Shown here one piece after another: positions 1 through 7,323 of a DNA stretch of 11,214 bases. The stretch spans positions 1 through 11,214 of the forward strand of contig USMD01000064.1 of the NCBI GenBank assembly GCA_900555725.1, in the 5' to 3' direction. Positions within the stretch are counted from its first letter, which is position 1. Each line of letters begins with the position of its first letter. This DNA is from an uncultured Garciella sp. GTDB taxonomy: Bacteria > Bacillota > Clostridia > Eubacteriales > Garciellaceae. Position numbers and translations under genes: made by a program. The notes beneath the pieces were generated by a model. That model saw nothing but the letters and a program-made list of their open reading frames with translations, did no database searches and was not told the DNA's origin.

Positions 1-26
1 GGCTCGGAGATGTGTATAAGAGACAG
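1..26. other. Sequencing adapter remnant (Nextera read-2 transposon end)
   Basis: Bases 8-26 read AGATGTGTATAAGAGACAG, the 19-base Tn5 mosaic end used in Nextera libraries. The seven bases before it (GGCTCGG) are the 3' part of the read-2 adapter that precedes the mosaic end. This is untrimmed library sequence at a contig end, not genome. It contains an ATG at 10 that opens a false start (peptide MCIRDS) in frame with the real coding sequence that follows. Confidence 0.97.
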
Positions 27-219
27 CAATAGATATATGTATCATAAAGCACTGAGTCTATATCGATCATCTAATCTAACTTTTGGAAAGGTATTATCCT
101 TTCTATTACTTCTTGAATTTGAAACAAAAGATATTATATCAATCATTGAAAGTAAGAGATATAAAATGACAGCTCAGGAAATATCAAAGTATTTAATTAG
201 AACAATCGAGGTGAAATAA
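27..219 (+). CDS. ntpC: V-type ATP synthase subunit C, C-terminal fragment (partial at contig edge)
   Basis: This is the last 64 codons of subunit C (AC39/d-like family), the funnel-shaped socket that seats the central shaft D/F on the membrane K ring. The visible part, from NRYMYHKAL to the final IRTIEVK, is mostly helical. It contains the family-like pattern in which a 'FG...' turn leads into a helix with E-x-K-D-I-I, followed by 'ISKYLIRT' near the C-terminus. Identification rests on that pattern and on position directly before subunit I. The 5' end is cut by the contig boundary and not by mutation. The in-frame ATG at 10 lies in adapter sequence and is not a start. The stop codon TAA abuts the GTG start of subunit I, and the ribosome binding site of that gene lies inside this coding sequence, so the two are probably translationally coupled. 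Confidence 0.8.
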
Positions 220-2160
220 GTGGCTGTTGAAAAACTCATCATGATGAATGTGGTTGGAAAGAATAGTTATGTAGATCAAGTAATAAGGGATATCTTATTA
301 TTTGAAAATATTCAAGTAGTAGATGCTTATAACGAAATTGAAAATTTTAGATTTAGTATGAGTATAACCGATAAACATATAGATGAAATAGTAGAATTTA
401 CCGAGGTAAAGTCTGGATTGAAAAGTGGAAGCTCAGAGGAGTTTGCCAATAAAGTCAAATTTCTAAAGAAGTTATTTAATAATGAATATGAGATAGATAA
501 AGATATTTTACAAGGGGACATTGATTTACAGGGAGTAGTAAAGACTGCCAATGATTTGTACGATGAAACCTATAGTAAGTATGAGGTTTTAAAAAATTAC
601 AATCAGCAGTTGCAAGAGATCAATAAAAGCATTCAAGTCTATCAATTTCTTTCTTATGCTAATATAGAAATGGAAAGGGTAAATCATTTATCTAATTTTG
701 ACTTTACAATAGGGATTTTTAGTAAAGAGAATATCTTAAGATTAAAAAATAACTATGAAAAAATTACCGCTATTGTTGTACACGTAGGAACTTTAGAAGA
801 AGATGAAGTATATGTAGTAATTTGGCCTAAAGATCTAGAGGTAGAAACCAATAGAATATTAAAATCCTTAAACTTTCATAGGCTTGAAGGCATGAAAGAA
901 GAGTATAAGGGGATTCCTTCAGAGATTTTATCCATGCTAGAAGGGAAAAGAGAAAATCTAGAAACTGAGATTGCTAAATTACAATCTGAAGTGAATGAAA
1001 TAAAGATAAAGTATAGAGATCAAAGCAATTATGCCTATAATGTTCTTTATCTTTACGAAAAAATTAATGAAGTAAAGAAAGAAATGGCCTTTAGTAAGGA
1101 GCACTTTTATTTTTCAGGATGGATTCCAGCCAGGCTAAAAGAAAAGATAAAATCTCTTCTTTCTAAGTATGAGGATATCCATATTATGTTTAATGATGAA
1201 CAGAAAAAACAAAATTTAAAACCACCTACCAAGCTTAGAAATAACTGGTTATTTAAACCCTTTGAAGCTTTTATAAAAATGTACGGAGTACCTTCCTATG
1301 AAGAGGTAGACCCAACGCCTTTTTTAAGTATATCTTATTTATTTTTATTTGGATTTATGTTTGGAGATGTGGGACAGGGATTGGTATTTTTCCTTGTAGG
1401 GATGTTGTTAAGCCATATTAAAAAAATTCAAGCTGTTAGTATTTTATCGAGACTTGGAATTAGTTCTGTGGTGTTCGGATTTCTTTACGGTAGTGTATTT
1501 GGATTTGAAACAGTGATCCCAGCCTTATGGCTAAAGCCCTTTGACAATATCAATACCCTATTGATGGTTTCTATAGGAATTGGGATAGTACTTTTAACCA
1601 TTGGATATATTTATGGAATGGTAAATAACTATAAAGCAAAGGATTATTACAATATGATTCTCAGTAAAAATGGATTCACTGGCTTAGTATTGTACTTTGG
1701 GCTGCTTTTAGTGGTAGTGGCATTATTTACAGGAAATCGACTGATTTCCATGGAAGTATTGGGAGTGATTGTAGCATTATTAATTGTAGTTTTATTTATG
1801 AAGGAACCTATTATTAATAAGTTATGCCATCATAAACAAAAACTAGATGGAAATTTTTTTGTGGAAAGCTTTTTTGAAATCTTTGAAATTCTTTTGAGTA
1901 TTTTTAGTAATACCCTATCCTTTATAAGGGTTGGAGCCTTTGCTTTAAATCACGTTGGCTTATTTATTGCATTTGAGACCTTAGCTCATCTTATAGATAG
2001 TGGGGTAGGGAGTACTATTATTTATATGATAGGAAATATCTTCATCATAGGATTAGAAGGTCTTATTGTGGGGATTCAAGTATTAAGATTAGAATACTAT
2101 GAATTATTTAATAAATATTATATTGGTGGTGGAGAAGAATTTAAAGCCGCAAAATTATAA
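220..2160 (+). CDS. ntpI: V-type ATP synthase subunit I (a-type stator subunit)
   Basis: This 646-residue protein is the membrane stator of the ATPase. Its C-terminal half provides the ion half-channels against the K ring, and its cytoplasmic N-terminal half (about 1-345) anchors the peripheral stalk. The N-terminal part has charged, coiled-coil-prone stretches near 100-140 and 235-285. The family motif Y-E-E-V-D-P-T-P is at 360-367, followed by the GDVGQG turn at 382-387. Hydrophobic segments lie near 368-393, 400-430, 444-468, 486-506, 511-527, 550-590 and 597-622. Two intramembrane arginines expected of the family are present: R570 in SFIRVGAFALNH and R623 in LRLEYYEL, which by eye correspond to yeast Vph1 R735 and R799. 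The start is GTG, directly after the TAA of subunit C, with GAGGTG at 208-213 as ribosome binding site; no upstream start is possible because of that in-frame TAA. Length is normal for bacterial I subunits. Confidence 0.95.
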   Translation: MAVEKLIMMNVVGKNSYVDQVIRDILLFENIQVVDAYNEIENFRFSMSITDKHIDEIVEFTEVKSGLKSGSSEEFANKVKFLKKLFNNEYEIDKDILQGDIDLQGVVKTANDLYDETYSKYEVLKNYNQQLQEINKSIQVYQFLSYANIEMERVNHLSNFDFTIGIFSKENILRLKNNYEKITAIVVHVGTLEEDEVYVVIWPKDLEVETNRILKSLNFHRLEGMKEEYKGIPSEILSMLEGKRENLETEIAKLQSEVNEIKIKYRDQSNYAYNVLYLYEKINEVKKEMAFSKEHFYFSGWIPARLKEKIKSLLSKYEDIHIMFNDEQKKQNLKPPTKLRNNWLFKPFEAFIKMYGVPSYEEVDPTPFLSISYLFLFGFMFGDVGQGLVFFLVGMLLSHIKKIQAVSILSRLGISSVVFGFLYGSVFGFETVIPALWLKPFDNINTLLMVSIGIGIVLLTIGYIYGMVNNYKAKDYYNMILSKNGFTGLVLYFGLLLVVVALFTGNRLISMEVLGVIVALLIVVLFMKEPIINKLCHHKQKLDGNFFVESFFEIFEILLSIFSNTLSFIRVGAFALNHVGLFIAFETLAHLIDSGVGSTIIYMIGNIFIIGLEGLIVGIQVLRLEYYELFNKYYIGGGEEFKAAKL

Positions 2161-2166
2161 ACTTTG

Positions 2167-2171
2167 GGAGG
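2167..2171 (+). promoter_or_regulatory. Strong ribosome binding site of subunit K
   Basis: GGAGG, nine bases before the ATG at 2181, lies in a 20-nt spacer free of coding sequence. It is the only full GGAGG core in the ATPase operon; the other genes use GGTGA-type or weaker sites. Confidence 0.75.
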
Positions 2172-2180
2172 AATTATAAA

Positions 2181-2600
2181 ATGTTAAGTCTTATTATGTC
2201 TATAGCAGTAATTATTGTTTTTTCAACGATTGCAGCAGGGATCTATTTCTTAAAAAAAGGTTATAGTGGAAATACAAAGGCAGAAGGTCTTTTACGGGTT
2301 AGCTTAAAGGTATTTATTCCATTAATTATGATAGGGGTTTTAACATTAATTCCAGACATTGCAATGGCTGCAGAGACAGGAAATAGTAGTTCAGGTTTAG
2401 GATATATTGGAGCTGCATTATCCACAGGATTGGCATGTCTAGGTTGTGGAATTGCTGTTGCCAACGTAGGTTCTGCTGCCCTTGGCGCTGTATCAGAAAA
2501 TGAAAAAATGCTTGGTAAAACATTAATTTATGTAGGGCTTGCAGAAGGAATTGCAATTTATGGATTAGTAATTTCCATTATGATTATCGGTACCCTATAG
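2181..2600 (+). CDS. ntpK: V-type ATP synthase subunit K (c-ring proteolipid)
   Basis: This 139-residue, very hydrophobic protein forms the rotating membrane ring that carries ions. The functional hairpin is at the C-terminus. Helix 1 (about 72-104) has small-residue packing (G88, G90, A92, A94, G97), and helix 2 (about 113-138) carries the essential carboxylate E122 in YVGLAEGIAIYG. Ahead of the hairpin are a hydrophobic segment (1-24), a basic stretch (K25-K43) and a second hydrophobic segment (44-60) ending in A61-M62-A63-A64-E65, which looks like a signal peptidase site. The protein therefore does not look like the duplicated four-helix proteolipid of Enterococcus hirae; it looks like a two-helix c subunit with a long, possibly removed, N-terminal extension. 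At the position where sodium-binding rings have glutamine there is V93, and G123 follows the glutamate. This favours proton coupling but is an inference from eye alignment. Confidence 0.93.
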   Translation: MLSLIMSIAVIIVFSTIAAGIYFLKKGYSGNTKAEGLLRVSLKVFIPLIMIGVLTLIPDIAMAAETGNSSSGLGYIGAALSTGLACLGCGIAVANVGSAALGAVSENEKMLGKTLIYVGLAEGIAIYGLVISIMIIGTL

Positions 2601-2604
2601 GTGA
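2599..2604 (+). promoter_or_regulatory. Ribosome binding site deciding the subunit F start
   Basis: AGGTGA overlaps the TAG stop of subunit K and stands five bases before the ATG at 2610. It would be useless for the GTG at 2601, with which it overlaps, so it argues for the ATG. Confidence 0.7.
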
Positions 2605-2609
2605 TTTAT

Positions 2610-2909
2610 ATGAAATCATTTTTATTAAGTGATAACAGAGATACTTATTTAGGTTTAAAGCTTGCTGGAATTGATGGAGTATATCTGCAGAAAAATGATG
2701 ATGTTCTAGCTGCATACAAAGAGGCTTTATCTAAAGAATATGGAATTATTTTTATTACAGAAAAGATCTATCAAACCATTAAGGAAGAAGTCATCAAAAC
2801 AAAAACTACCAAAAAGATACCATTAATAACAGTGATTCCAGATCGACATGGATATGCCAATGAAAAAGAGAAAATTACAAGTTATATAAAACAGTCTATT
2901 GGATTATGA
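2610..2909 (+). CDS. ntpG: V-type ATP synthase subunit F (central shaft)
   Basis: This is a 99-residue small soluble protein of the ATP-synthase F family (called NtpG in Enterococcus), with an alternating beta/alpha Rossmann-like pattern. It binds subunit D in the central rotor shaft. Visible family features are the N-terminal strand MKSFLLSDNRDTYLGLKLAG, in which an acidic turn is followed by the L-G-x-K-L-A-G helix; the central strand YGIIFITEKIY (about 45-55); and the late strand PLITVIPDRHG before the C-terminal helix. An in-frame GTG at 2601 directly after the K stop could add three residues. I prefer the ATG at 2610 because AGGTGA is correctly spaced for it and because family members begin at this strand. 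The gap to K is nine bases, and to subunit E 15 bases. Confidence 0.9.
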   Translation: MKSFLLSDNRDTYLGLKLAGIDGVYLQKNDDVLAAYKEALSKEYGIIFITEKIYQTIKEEVIKTKTTKKIPLITVIPDRHGYANEKEKITSYIKQSIGL

Positions 2910-2924
2910 TGGGAAGTGGTTTAG

Positions 2925-3524
2925 ATGATAACAGTAGAAGATAAGATTAGCACTTTCTCTAAATATGTATATGACAAGGAATTAAGATTATCCAATCAAG
3001 TACTTCAGCAACTTGAAGATAAAAATAAAAAAATACTTCAAGCCAAACAGGAAGAGATAGAGAGAAAATGCAACAATTTAGAAAAAAAAATGAACAAAAA
3101 GATGGAGATGGAATCTCAGAAGATTATTTCTAATGCTAAGTTAGAAGCAAAAAACAAACTTTTAAATACCAAAAAAGAGTTACTAGATCAATTTATCCAA
3201 GAGATTTTGAATTCTTTTCAGGATTTTACCAAGACAGAAGAATATAGAAGATATATCAAAAAAACTTTAGAAAAGGCAAAGGACTTTTTAAAAAGAGATA
3301 CTATAAAAGTATATTTAGTAAAAAAGGATATAGAAAAATTTGCAAGTGAAATAAAGTTAGAGTATCCAAATGTTGAGATTGTAGAAATGGAGGATGAAAA
3401 TATTGGTGGGATGATCTTAGAATCTATTTCTGACAATGAAAGAATAGACTCTACATTTAGGAGAAAAGTAAAAGACTGGAAAAATGAAATAGGATTAAGA
3501 CTTTATGAGGCACTTGAAAAGTAG
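2925..3524 (+). CDS. ntpE: V-type ATP synthase subunit E (peripheral stalk)
   Basis: This 199-residue protein is one strand of the peripheral stalk that holds the catalytic head against rotation. Residues about 15-90 form a long, highly charged helix rich in K, E and Q (for example QQLEDKNKKIL and EEIERKCNNLEKKMNKK), suited to a coiled coil with a G/H-type partner. Residues about 95-199 form the globular head-binding domain, including IGGMILESISDNERIDSTFR, in which a glycine pair precedes a strand and a conserved-looking D-S-T-F-R; this pattern is typical of the family. The ATG at 2925 is the first possible start, since an in-frame TAG lies immediately before it. The ribosome binding site is weak (GGGAAGTGG at 2911-2919), so translation may depend on coupling to subunit F. 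The coiled-coil partner subunit is not encoded in this window. Confidence 0.88.
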   Translation: MITVEDKISTFSKYVYDKELRLSNQVLQQLEDKNKKILQAKQEEIERKCNNLEKKMNKKMEMESQKIISNAKLEAKNKLLNTKKELLDQFIQEILNSFQDFTKTEEYRRYIKKTLEKAKDFLKRDTIKVYLVKKDIEKFASEIKLEYPNVEIVEMEDENIGGMILESISDNERIDSTFRRKVKDWKNEIGLRLYEALEK

Positions 3525-3528
3525 GTGA
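3523..3528 (+). promoter_or_regulatory. Ribosome binding site for the TTG start of subunit A
   Basis: AGGTGA partly overlaps the TAG stop of subunit E and stands six bases before TTG 3535. Its last three bases form a TGA in the A frame, which excludes any start further upstream. Confidence 0.8.
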
Positions 3529-3534
3529 AATACA

Positions 3535-5301
3535 TTGAATAAAAAAGGTATCATCAATATGATTAATGGACCCGTTATAAGAGGAAAAAATATGACTGAT
3601 TTTAAAATGCGGGAAATGGTTATGGTAGGAGATAAAAAGCTTATTGGGGAAGTAATTATACTAGATGGAGATGTTGGAACCATTCAAGTATATGAAGAAA
3701 CTGAGGGGCTTAAGATCGGAGAAGAAATTATTTCTACAGGGAAATCTCTCTCTGTAAAATTAGGCCCTGGGATGTTGGGAAATATGTTCGATGGAATCCA
3801 AAGACCTCTTTTAGACATTGACAAGATCAATAGAGATTTTATACCAGAAGGAATTGGACTTATTTCTATAGATGAAGAAAAACTTTGGAAAGTTACTTTG
3901 ACAGTAGAAGTAGGAGATCTATTAAAACCGGGAGACGTATTTGGATTTGTGCAAGAAACCTCTTTGATTCAGCATAAATTATTAGTACCTCCTAATATAT
4001 CTGGAACTGTAAAGTCTGTTGTTCCAAAGGCTGAGTACAATATTAACCAGACATTAGTAGTCTTAGAGAATCATCATCAAGAATATGAATTAAAAATGTA
4101 TCATGAATGGCCTGTAAGAAATCCTCGCCCAGTGAAAAGAAGAAAAGAAATCCAAGAACCATTGATTACGGGCCAAAGAGTATTGGATATGTTCTTTCCC
4201 TTAGCGAAAGGTGGTACCTGTGCAATCCCTGGAGGATTTGGAACAGGAAAAACCATGACTCAGCATCAACTTGCTAAGTGGTCAGATGCAGACATTATTA
4301 TCTATATTGGCTGTGGAGAACGGGGAAATGAGATGACTGAGGTTTTGGAAGACTTTCCAAAATTAATTGACCCAAAATCAGGAAAACCTTTAATGGAAAG
4401 AACGATTCTTATTGCCAATACTTCGAATATGCCTGTTGCCGCTAGGGAGGCAAGTATTTATACAGGAATTACCATGGCAGAATATTTTAGGGATATGGGT
4501 TATGATGTAGCCATCATGGCTGACTCTACTTCTAGATGGGCAGAGGCCCTAAGGGAGATTTCTGGTAGATTGGAAGAAATGCCTGCGGAAGAAGGATATC
4601 CAGCATATCTACCTTCTAGGATTGCCGAGTTTTATGAAAGAGCAGGATATGTAAAGACATTCAATGATCAGGAGGGTTCTGTTACCATTATTGGAGCCGT
4701 ATCTCCCGCTGGTGGAGATTTCTCTGAGCCTGTTACCGAAAATACCAAACGTTTTGTAAATGTATTTTTAGCTTTAGATAAGGAATTGGCCTATGCAAGA
4801 CATTATCCTGCCATTAACTGGTTAAATAGTTATAGTGGCTATATTTCTACTTTAGAAAATTGGTATGAAGAAAATTTGGCGGAAGATGCGATAAAGCTTA
4901 GAAATAAAATGCTAGAGCTGCTTTATACTGAAAATAAATTGCAGGAAATTGTAATGTTAGTTGGAGAAGACGTACTTCCTGACGATCAACGATTGATTTT
5001 AGAAATTGCCAAATTAATTAAGGTTGGCTTTTTACAGCAAAATGCTTTTCATGATTTGGACACCTATGTTCCTTTAGAAAAACAATATCGTATGTTAAAA
5101 ATTATTGATTATTTATATGAAAAATGTAGAGATGTATTAAAACTCAGTATTCCTATTTCTCAAATAAAAAATTCACAGATCTTTGGTGAAATTTTAAAAA
5201 TGAAATATACAGTCTCCAATGAGGATTTTTCTAAGATTGATGAAATTCAAGAAATGATTGATAAGTATTATGATGAACTGGAAAAAAAGTATCTTGAATA
5301 G
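3535..5301 (+). CDS. ntpA: V-type ATP synthase catalytic subunit A
   Basis: This 588-residue catalytic subunit hydrolyses or makes ATP in the A3B3 head (EC 7.1.2.2). Domains in order: N-terminal beta barrel (1-70), the 'bulge' insertion typical of V/A-type A subunits (about 110-190), the nucleotide-binding domain (about 195-440) and the C-terminal helical domain (to 588). The P-loop is G-G-F-G-T-G-K-T at 233-240 (lysine K239). The catalytic glutamate is E262 in GCGERGNEM, and the Walker B region is IMADSTSRWAEALREISGR. The second glycine of the P-loop replaces the proline of the common GPFGSGKT form. The start is TTG: an in-frame TGA at 3526-3528 rules out earlier starts, and the next ATG (codon 9) would cut off the first barrel strand (KKGIINMINGPVI). 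Length is as usual for the family (about 580-600 residues). Confidence 0.97.
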   Translation: MNKKGIINMINGPVIRGKNMTDFKMREMVMVGDKKLIGEVIILDGDVGTIQVYEETEGLKIGEEIISTGKSLSVKLGPGMLGNMFDGIQRPLLDIDKINRDFIPEGIGLISIDEEKLWKVTLTVEVGDLLKPGDVFGFVQETSLIQHKLLVPPNISGTVKSVVPKAEYNINQTLVVLENHHQEYELKMYHEWPVRNPRPVKRRKEIQEPLITGQRVLDMFFPLAKGGTCAIPGGFGTGKTMTQHQLAKWSDADIIIYIGCGERGNEMTEVLEDFPKLIDPKSGKPLMERTILIANTSNMPVAAREASIYTGITMAEYFRDMGYDVAIMADSTSRWAEALREISGRLEEMPAEEGYPAYLPSRIAEFYERAGYVKTFNDQEGSVTIIGAVSPAGGDFSEPVTENTKRFVNVFLALDKELAYARHYPAINWLNSYSGYISTLENWYEENLAEDAIKLRNKMLELLYTENKLQEIVMLVGEDVLPDDQRLILEIAKLIKVGFLQQNAFHDLDTYVPLEKQYRMLKIIDYLYEKCRDVLKLSIPISQIKNSQIFGEILKMKYTVSNEDFSKIDEIQEMIDKYYDELEKKYLE

Positions 5302-5303
5302 TT

Positions 5304-5312
5304 GGATGTGAT
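5304..5312 (+). promoter_or_regulatory. Imperfect ribosome binding site before subunit B
   Basis: GGATGTGAT resembles the GGAGGTGAT consensus with one change and sits four bases before the ATG at 5317. It overlaps the alternative starts TTG 5302, GTG 5308 and ATG 5311, which makes those less likely. Confidence 0.5.
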
Positions 5313-5316
5313 GAGT

Positions 5317-6684
5317 ATGAAAAAAGATTATTTAAAAATAGATAAAGTAGTTGGTTCTCTTGTGGAAGTATCAGGGGTAGAAGAGATTTCCTATGGTGAA
5401 GTAGTCGATCTTATGACCAAAGATGGATCTGTTAAGAAAGGAAAGGTAATCAAAATCCAAGAAGATCACGTAGTGATTCAAGTATTTGAAAGTACATCAG
5501 GTTTGTCTACAAAGAATACTTCTATCACCTTTGAAAATCAGCCATTCGAACTGTCCCTTTCTAGGGATATTTTAGGAAGGACTTTTGATGGATTGGGAAG
5601 ACCTTTAGACGTTGGTGGGGAAATTTATAGTAGAAAGAAATCAAATATTAATGGAAGACCTATTAATCCTGTTGCTAGAAAATATCCTAGAAACTTTATT
5701 CAAACAGGAATTTCTAGCATTGATGGGCTTATGACTTTAATTCGCGGTCAAAAACTCCCTATATTTTCAGGAAATGGAATGTCCCATAATGAATTAGCTG
5801 CTCAAATCATTCGACAAGCTAGACTTGGGGATGGATCCGATGATGACTTTGCTGTTGTATTTGCAGCCATTGGGGTAAAACATGATGATGCGGACTTTTT
5901 TAAGAGAAATTTAGTAGAAGCAGGTGCAATGGACAGGGTGGTTATGTTTATTAATTATGCCAATGATCCTATTGCGGAAAGAATCAATACTCCCCGCTGT
6001 GCTCTTACTGCCGCTGAATATCTGGCCTTTGAAGAAGGCATGCAAATATTAGTGGTCATGAGTGATATCACCAGTTATTGTGAGGCATTAAGAGAGATTT
6101 CCTCTGCTAAAGAAGAAGTGCCTAGTAGAAAAGGGTATCCCGGTTATCTCTATTCTGATTTAGCTTCTTTATATGAAAGAGCAGGAATGCTTAAAGATAA
6201 ACCTGGTTCTATCACTTTTTTACCTATTTTAACCATGCCCAATGATGATATTACCCATCCCATTCCCGATTTAACAGGATATATTACAGAGGGTCAGATT
6301 GTATTAGGAAGAGAATTATTTCAAAATAATATCTATCCCCCGGTAGATGTACTTCCTTCTTTATCTAGACTTATGAAGGACGGCATTGGTCAAGGATATA
6401 CAAGAGCGGATCATCCTGATGTTGCAAATCAGTTATTTGCATCCTATTCAAGGGTTCAAGAGGTTCGAGCCTTGGCTCAGATTATGGGGGAAGATGATCT
6501 ATCTGAAATCGATAAAAAATATATGGAATTTGGTAGGGCTTTTGAAAGCCAATTCCTTTCCCAAGGATTTTATGAAAATCGAGGTATGAATACTACCCTG
6601 GATTTAGGATGGGAGATTTTAAGGATCCTTCCTAAGGAAGAATTAACTAGGTTAGATCCAGAGTTAATTGAACAGTATTATTAA
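5317..6684 (+). CDS. ntpB: V-type ATP synthase non-catalytic subunit B
   Basis: This 455-residue subunit alternates with A in the head and completes the catalytic sites. It has the barrel domain (1-75), a nucleotide-binding-like domain without a functional P-loop (IFSGNGMSHNELAAQI in place of GxxxxGKT, normal for B) and a C-terminal helical domain. The arginine finger is R351 in LPSLSRLMKDGIG, a few residues before YTRADH, matching R350 of Enterococcus hirae B. Other family stretches are INTPRCALTAAEYLAFE and PSRKGYPGYLYSDLASLYERAG. The start at ATG 5317 gives MKKDYLKIDKVVG, the usual beginning of the family. In-frame TTG 5302, GTG 5308 and ATG 5311 are possible and would add up to five residues. 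The gap to the A stop is 15 bases. Confidence 0.95.
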   Translation: MKKDYLKIDKVVGSLVEVSGVEEISYGEVVDLMTKDGSVKKGKVIKIQEDHVVIQVFESTSGLSTKNTSITFENQPFELSLSRDILGRTFDGLGRPLDVGGEIYSRKKSNINGRPINPVARKYPRNFIQTGISSIDGLMTLIRGQKLPIFSGNGMSHNELAAQIIRQARLGDGSDDDFAVVFAAIGVKHDDADFFKRNLVEAGAMDRVVMFINYANDPIAERINTPRCALTAAEYLAFEEGMQILVVMSDITSYCEALREISSAKEEVPSRKGYPGYLYSDLASLYERAGMLKDKPGSITFLPILTMPNDDITHPIPDLTGYITEGQIVLGRELFQNNIYPPVDVLPSLSRLMKDGIGQGYTRADHPDVANQLFASYSRVQEVRALAQIMGEDDLSEIDKKYMEFGRAFESQFLSQGFYENRGMNTTLDLGWEILRILPKEELTRLDPELIEQYY

Positions 6685-6696
6685 AAGAAGATTGAT

Positions 6697-6702
6697 GGTG
6701 AT
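6697..6702 (+). promoter_or_regulatory. Ribosome binding site of subunit D
   Basis: GGTGAT lies three bases before the ATG at 6706. It has the same GGTGA core used at the I, F and A starts. Confidence 0.6.
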
Positions 6703-6705
6703 AAA

Positions 6706-7323
6706 ATGGCCAATAAAATAATACCGACAAAAGCAAATCTAATGAAAAGTAAAAGTTCTTTGACCTTTTCCAGAAAAGGATATGATTTGCTAGATAGAAA
6801 AAGAACCGTTTTGATCCAAGAGATGATGACTTTAATTGATTCGGCAAAAGTTATAGAGAAAAAGATAGAAGAAAAATTTGCCCAAAGCTATGAGGCATTG
6901 AGACAGGCAAGTATTACTATGGGGGTATTTAATATAGAAGAGATCGCTCTTGCTGTAAATCCAGAAAAGGATTATAATATACGTTTTAAAAGTGTAATGG
7001 GGGTGGAAATTCCAGAGGTAGTTTATGAAGTAGAAGACAAGATTGTCCCCCAATATGGATTCTATAGGAGTAATCCTTCTTTAGATGCAGCAATTTTAAA
7101 GCTTGTTGAGGTGAAGTATTTATGTTATCAATTAGCTCAGGTAGAAACCTCAGCATACAAGCTATCCATAGAAATCAAAAAAACTCAAAAAAGGGCAAAT
7201 GCTTTGGATAAAATACAAATTCCAAAACTTGAAAAAAATATTAAGTTTATTGAAGAAACCTTGGAAGAAAAAGAACGAGAAGATTTTTTTAGACTGAAGG
7301 TAGTTAAGAAAAAACAAAGTTAA
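6706..7323 (+). CDS. ntpD: V-type ATP synthase subunit D (central rotor shaft)
   Basis: This 205-residue protein is the rotor axle, the counterpart of F-type gamma, which turns inside A3B3 and transmits torque to C and the K ring together with F. The N-terminal family pattern P-T-K-x-x-L-M followed by S-R-K-G-Y-D-L-L-D-R-K-R is at about 7-33. The two long helices (about 5-75 and 120-195) form the antiparallel coiled coil. Between them lies the V-M-G-V-E-I-P segment at about 103-109 typical of the family. The C-terminal helix is strongly basic and acidic (KKTQKRANALDKIQIPKLEKN). It is the last gene of the operon: the stop TAA at 7321-7323 is followed at once by a palindromic terminator. Accessory genes found after D in Enterococcus hirae (ntpH, ntpJ) are absent. 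Confidence 0.93.
   Translation: MANKIIPTKANLMKSKSSLTFSRKGYDLLDRKRTVLIQEMMTLIDSAKVIEKKIEEKFAQSYEALRQASITMGVFNIEEIALAVNPEKDYNIRFKSVMGVEIPEVVYEVEDKIVPQYGFYRSNPSLDAAILKLVEVKYLCYQLAQVETSAYKLSIEIKKTQKRANALDKIQIPKLEKNIKFIEETLEEKEREDFFRLKVVKKKQS

Noticed and set aside
4231..4254. P-loop of subunit A reads GGFGTGKT instead of the common GPFGSGKT
   Set aside because: The lysine, threonine and glycines needed for nucleotide binding are intact, so this is lineage variation and not a loss of function.
220..5316. Three gene junctions (C/I, K/F, A/B) are in the same frame and separated by a single stop codon, suggesting read-through fusions
   Set aside because: About one third of junctions are expected to be in frame by chance, no stimulatory context or structure is seen, and each downstream gene has its own start and binding site.
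5755..5800. Missing Walker A motif in subunit B, possibly a damaged gene
   Set aside because: A degenerate P-loop (here SGNGMSHNE) is normal for the non-catalytic B subunit of V/A-type ATPases.
6386..6589. A 67-codon plus-strand open frame inside subunit B
   Set aside because: Out-of-frame overlap with the conserved arginine-finger and C-terminal region of B; no family resemblance.
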